From Nocardia rhamnosiphila NBRC 108938 (GTDB taxonomy: Bacteria > Actinomycetota > Actinomycetes > Mycobacteriales > Mycobacteriaceae): 64,000 bases of DNA. Below, in pieces: positions 60,691-64,000 of the stretch (positions within the stretch are counted from its first letter, which is position 1; each line of letters begins with the position of its first letter). The translations under genes were made by a program, and so were the position numbers. The stretch lies in assembly GCF_000720425.1 (NCBI RefSeq), contig NZ_JOAJ01000002.1, forward strand, positions 124,001 to 188,000, written 5' to 3'. Below the pieces are notes generated by a model that saw only the letters and a program-made list of their open reading frames with translations, was not told where the DNA came from and did no database searches.

Positions 60691-61968
60691 ATGACCCTCG
60701 ACGCCGTGCAGGCCGCCGACGATGTGATGTTCGACCCGACACGGGATGTATGGGAGCCGGCGCTGCTCGACCCCGAGATCTCCTGGGACGGTATGTGGGC
60801 GGAACTGACCCCGCGGCAGCGGGAGATCCGGGAGACCGCCCGCCGGGTCGCGGTGGAGGAACTGCGTCCGCGCGCCCATCGCTGGGACGAGTCCGAGCAG
60901 TTCCCCCGGGAGACCTTCGAGGCCGTCTGCGAAGCCGGACTCATCGGCCTCACCGTGCCGCGGGAATTCGGTGGTCAGGGCGAGGGCCTGCTCGAAGGGT
61001 GCATAGTCGTCGAGGAACTGGCGCGGGCCTGCCTGTCCACCGCCATGGCGGTACAGCCGTTCCTCAACGGCCCCTGGCGGGCGATCAATGTGCTCGGCAG
61101 CGACGAGCTACGGGGCCGGCTGCTACCCGGGGTGGCCACCGGCACGAACCATTTCGCCATCGCGATGAGCGAACCGGCGGCGGGCAGCGCGGGCACCGAT
61201 CTCCGGACGACCCTCACCCCGGACGGCGACGGATTCCGGCTCACCGGTACCAAATGCTGGATCACCGGTGGCCGGGAGGCGCACACCACGATCGTGTTCT
61301 GCCGGCTGGCCGGTAGTGCCGGCCCGTACGGGATCGGCGCGGTCGTGGTCCAGGGCCGGCCCGACGGGATGAGCGATTTCGTGGTGGATCCCAAGATGGG
61401 TATCCGCGGCGTGGGCGAATGCCTGGTGCGTTTCGAGAATGTGCGTATCGAACCGGAGAACGTCCTGTTGTGGCCGCACCTCGATTCGAAAGAGGGTGCG
61501 GGCGTCCTGGTCAACCAGTTCAATCCGGAACGCTGCGGTAATGCCGCGATGTGCACCGGTCTCGGCCAGGCCGCCCTCGACGCCAGCGTCGGGCATCTGA
61601 ACGCCCGGCAGCAGTTCGGGCGTTCGCTGGCGAGTTTCCAGGGATTGCAGTGGAAGATCGCCGATATGGCGATGGACGTCCACGTCTCCCGCATGCTGCT
61701 CTGGCGTGCCGCCCGGACCGGAACCGACGGCTTCCCCGACCAGACCGCGACGCTGATGGCCAAACTGCACAGCAGCGAGATGGTGCAGCGGGTGACCAAC
61801 GAGGCGATCCAGATCCACGGCGCCCGCGGCTATTCGCGCCGGTGGCCGATCGAACGGTATTTCCGGGACGGGCGCGGGCTCTCGATCGGTGGCGGCACCG
61901 CCGAGGTGATGCGCAATGTGCTCGGCGCCCAGGTGCTGGGCGTGAGCGGCAGCCAGCGGCACAAATGA
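60691..61968 (+). CDS. Acyl-CoA dehydrogenase
   Basis: This 425-residue flavoprotein has an extended N-terminus of about 40 residues before the usual acyl-CoA dehydrogenase fold. Landmarks are FAIAMSEPAAGSAGTDLRTT, CWITGG, FGRSLASFQGLQWKIADMAM and IQIHGARGYSRRWPIERYFR. The position of the usual catalytic glutamate near the C-terminus reads GGGTAEVM, so the base is instead probably the Glu in FNPERCGNA, as in isovaleryl-CoA and long-chain dehydrogenases. This suggests a branched or long substrate. ATG 60691 is used; the frame upstream lies inside the SDR gene. Confidence 0.9.
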   Translation: MTLDAVQAADDVMFDPTRDVWEPALLDPEISWDGMWAELTPRQREIRETARRVAVEELRPRAHRWDESEQFPRETFEAVCEAGLIGLTVPREFGGQGEGLLEGCIVVEELARACLSTAMAVQPFLNGPWRAINVLGSDELRGRLLPGVATGTNHFAIAMSEPAAGSAGTDLRTTLTPDGDGFRLTGTKCWITGGREAHTTIVFCRLAGSAGPYGIGAVVVQGRPDGMSDFVVDPKMGIRGVGECLVRFENVRIEPENVLLWPHLDSKEGAGVLVNQFNPERCGNAAMCTGLGQAALDASVGHLNARQQFGRSLASFQGLQWKIADMAMDVHVSRMLLWRAARTGTDGFPDQTATLMAKLHSSEMVQRVTNEAIQIHGARGYSRRWPIERYFRDGRGLSIGGGTAEVMRNVLGAQVLGVSGSQRHK

Positions 61969-63143
61969 GCGCCATGGGCACCGGCTACGCCGAACGGGAC
62001 GTCTACGGCGGCGACCATACCGATTTCGCCGGGAGTGTCGCGGGATTCCTCCGGCAGGAGGTGACCCCGCGGGTCGCCGAATTCGAGCGGGCCGGGATGG
62101 TGCCGCGGGAGATCTACCGGGCCGCCGGCCGGCTCGGTCTCGTCGGCCTGCAGATCCCCGAGGAGTTCGGCGGGGGCGGGCAGCAGGGGTTCCTGTTCAA
62201 CTGCGTGGTCACCGAGCAGGTCGCCTATCAGCGGGCGACCATGGGGTCGCTGCGCGTCCATACCGATGTGGTGACGCCCTACCTCCTCACTCTCGCCACC
62301 CCGGATCAGCGGCGACGGTGGCTACCGGGGATGGCTGCCGGTGATCTCATGACCTCCATCGCGATGACCGAACCGGGTGCCGGATCGGATCTCGCCGGTA
62401 TCGGGACGAGTCTGCGCCGGCGGCGCGGTGACTGGGTGCTCAACGGGTCCAAAACCTTCATCACCGGCGGCGCCCAGTCCGATCTGATCCTCGTCGTCGC
62501 CCGTTCCGAGGAGGCGGCCGACCGCCGGCACGGGCTCACGCTGGCCGTCGTCGAGGCCACCATGCCCGGGTTCACCCGGGGCGCGCCGCTCGAGAAACTG
62601 GGCCTCAGGGCCCAGGACACCACCGAACTGTTCTTCGACGACATCACCGTGCCGGCGGAGAACATCCTGGGCGAGCCCGGGCAGGCATTCGGGTACCTGT
62701 CGGCCCATCTGGCCCAGGAGCGACTGTCGATCGCGGTGAACTCGCAAGCGCAAGCCGTCGCGGCACTGGAGCTGACCTGCGCCTATGTACGCGAACGCCG
62801 GGTTTTCGGGAGCGTGCTCGGCGGTTTCCAGAACACGAAATTCGTCCTGGCCGAGCTCGCCACGCAGATCGGCGCCGGCCAGGCGCTGGTGGATCGGGCG
62901 ATGCGGCGGCACGAGGCGGGTCGCCTGACACCCGCCGAGGCGGCGCAGGTCAAACTCTTCTGTACCGAACTGCACGGCCGGGTGGTCGACGCGTGCCTGC
63001 AGTTGCACGGCGGCTACGGCTACACCTGGGAGCAGGACATCTGCCGGATGTACGCCGACGCCCGGGTGGCCCGCATCTACGGCGGCACCTCCGAGGTGAT
63101 GAAGGCCATCGTGGCGCGAACGCTGGACCTGGCCCCCCGCTGA
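61965..63143 (+). CDS. Acyl-CoA dehydrogenase
   Basis: This 392-residue acyl-CoA dehydrogenase has SIAMTEPGAGSDLAGIGTSL, FITGG, KLGLRAQDTTELFFDDITVP, and LQLHGGYGYTWEQDICRMYA. The C-terminal segment is YGGTSEVMKAIVART, with Gly where the medium-chain enzymes have their catalytic Glu; HLAQERLSIAV supplies a Glu at the isovaleryl/long-chain position. It starts with ATG 61965 overlapping the first dehydrogenase as ATGA, so the two may act in sequence or as a heteromer. It ends the plus-strand operon. Confidence 0.92.
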   Translation: MSAMGTGYAERDVYGGDHTDFAGSVAGFLRQEVTPRVAEFERAGMVPREIYRAAGRLGLVGLQIPEEFGGGGQQGFLFNCVVTEQVAYQRATMGSLRVHTDVVTPYLLTLATPDQRRRWLPGMAAGDLMTSIAMTEPGAGSDLAGIGTSLRRRRGDWVLNGSKTFITGGAQSDLILVVARSEEAADRRHGLTLAVVEATMPGFTRGAPLEKLGLRAQDTTELFFDDITVPAENILGEPGQAFGYLSAHLAQERLSIAVNSQAQAVAALELTCAYVRERRVFGSVLGGFQNTKFVLAELATQIGAGQALVDRAMRRHEAGRLTPAEAAQVKLFCTELHGRVVDACLQLHGGYGYTWEQDICRMYADARVARIYGGTSEVMKAIVARTLDLAPR

Positions 63144-63176
63144 TCCGCGCCGCCACGCGGGTTCTTCCGGATACCC

Positions 63177-63248
63177 GCGCGGCGGCGTTACGTCGGACAT
63201 TCAGCGCGGCGGCGTTACGTCAAGCTTCCAGCGCGGCGCTGCGCGTCC
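63177..63248. repeat. 27-bp tandem repeat at the end of the IclR gene
   Basis: Units at 63177-63203 and 63204-63230 share GCGCGGCGGCGTTACGTC followed by nine bases ending in CA, and a partial third unit begins GCGCGGCG at 63231. The IclR stop codon lies inside the second unit. The array looks like a local duplication of the gene's 3' end. Confidence 0.7.
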
Positions 63249-63987
63249 GGGTGCCACCCAGGCGTCGGGTCATCGCGTCCGCCTCGCGTACAACCGCTTC
63301 GACGGCACGCTCCTGCAGCGCCTCGGCCCGGCCCGCCGGTACCGAGACACCCAGCGCACCCACCACCTGGCCCGAGGCATCGAAGACCGGTGCGGCCGCC
63401 GCCCACAGGTCCCGCCACTGCATCCCGGCGCCGCTCGCGTAGCCGTGGGCCCGGATATCCGCCAGCTGCGCGACGATATCCCCTTCCTCGGCGACCTCGC
63501 CGGTGGCCCGCTGTTCCGCGAGCGCCGTCGCGACCTGCTCGTCGGTCAGCCACGCCAGTACGGCGTGGCCGGTGACCGTGGACAGCAGACCGTAGCGGCG
63601 GCCGAGCCGGACGTGCGCACGGACCGGCTTGGTGGGCTCGGAGTGCGCCGCGTAGGTGATGGTGCCCTGTTCGTGGACGGCGTACACGGAGGTTTCGTCG
63701 AGTTCCGTCGTCAGGATGTCGGTGTGTTCCCGTGCCAGGGCCGAAACGCCCACCGAGGCGTTGACCGCGCACCCGAGACTCCAGACCAGCATGGTGCCCC
63801 GCCACGTGCGGTCCGGCAGCTGGGTGACATAGCCCTCTTCGGCCATCAGGCGCAGGATGCGCAGCAGAGTGGGCGGGGCCAGGTCGAGCTGATCACCGAG
63901 CGCCTTGAGGGACTGCGGCCCCTTGGCGCACACCGCCTCGAGGACGCGCAGCGTCCTGGCGATCGATCCTTCTGCCACCGCACACAC
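63220..63987 (-). CDS. IclR-family transcriptional regulator
   Basis: This 255-residue protein has the winged HTH (RTLRVLEAVCAKGPQSLKAL, then LDLAPPTLLRILRLMAEEGY) and the IclR effector domain with VTGHAVLAWLTDEQV and FDASGQVVGALGVSVPAG. It is convergent with the acyl-CoA dehydrogenase operon, with 76 bp between the stops, and may regulate that operon or a neighbour beyond the window. The start is uncertain: GTG 63987 leaves only 13 bases of upstream sequence, and GTG 63978 gives a better-placed HTH. The frame stays open to the window edge. Confidence 0.85.
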   Translation of the reverse strand: MCAVAEGSIARTLRVLEAVCAKGPQSLKALGDQLDLAPPTLLRILRLMAEEGYVTQLPDRTWRGTMLVWSLGCAVNASVGVSALAREHTDILTTELDETSVYAVHEQGTITYAAHSEPTKPVRAHVRLGRRYGLLSTVTGHAVLAWLTDEQVATALAEQRATGEVAEEGDIVAQLADIRAHGYASGAGMQWRDLWAAAAPVFDASGQVVGALGVSVPAGRAEALQERAVEAVVREADAMTRRLGGTRTRSAALEA

Positions 63988-64000
63988 CCCACTGCTCTCG

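Noticed and set aside
1-64000. tRNA, rRNA, CRISPR array, insertion sequence or prophage
   Set aside because: I found no tRNA T-loop context, no regular spaced repeats, no transposase or integrase and no flanking target duplications.

Overview
The window is high-GC DNA from an actinomycete, most likely Nocardia or a close relative in the Mycobacteriales. This rests on frequent GTG/TTG starts, ATGA/GTGA gene overlaps, several mycofactocin-coupled-type short-chain dehydrogenases, luciferase-like monooxygenases, an IdeR-like iron box, many TetR/IclR regulators and a large LuxR (LAL) regulator. No rRNA, tRNA, CRISPR array, phage or insertion sequence was recognised. The region looks like accessory catabolic and transport DNA arranged as regulon-sized islands.

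Layout. (1) 1-7.9 kb, minus strand: a complete L-rhamnose operon (mutarotase, MFS carrier, isomerase, fused aldolase/dehydrogenase, kinase), then a lactate-oxidase-type enzyme and the start of a LacI regulator. A perfect 14-bp LacI-type palindrome lies just upstream. (2) 8.1-16.8 kb: an IclR regulator divergent from a sulfonate-type ABC transporter and five coupled genes. These are a DszB-like desulfinase with its catalytic Cys/His/Arg retained, two unequal SsuD-family flavin monooxygenases, a degenerate class II aldolase and a signal-less binding-protein-like protein. I regard this apparent organosulfur pathway as the best candidate for an undescribed system. Two TTTCC-N7-GGAAA sites sit between it and the IclR gene. 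(3) 16.9-26.8 kb: a LysR/DUF5997 pair, an SDR, a flavoprotein disulfide reductase homologue, a VOC protein, an SRPBCC protein, a relict hydrolase, a hydrolase that seems to have lost its nucleophile, and a LAL regulator. Two minus-strand promoters here share an element of about 32 bp.

(4) 26.9-34.5 kb: a P450, three mycofactocin-type SDRs, an aldehyde dehydrogenase and a double carboxymuconolactone-decarboxylase-domain protein with a TetR regulator. This looks like oxidation of an alcohol or terpenoid-like substrate. A pair of TTTGATCGATCGRTCARA sites lies in the P450/SDR divergent promoter. (5) 34.5-38.8 kb: an iron-siderophore ABC importer with an MFS protein behind an IdeR-like box. (6) 38.8-49.3 kb: mixed single genes, including two TetR regulators, MFS pumps, a CsbD stress protein, a secreted esterase and an MBL-fold protein.

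(7) 49.3-64 kb: an acyl-CoA island. A TetR-controlled operon (SDR, saccharopine-dehydrogenase-like protein, AMP ligase) is followed by a minus-strand hydratase/nitronate-monooxygenase/LLM operon. Opposite it runs a plus-strand operon with an ABC importer lacking a binding protein, a 44-codon ORF, a thiolase, an SDR and two acyl-CoA dehydrogenases, ending at a convergent IclR gene. Together these could import, activate and beta-oxidise a branched or cyclic acid.
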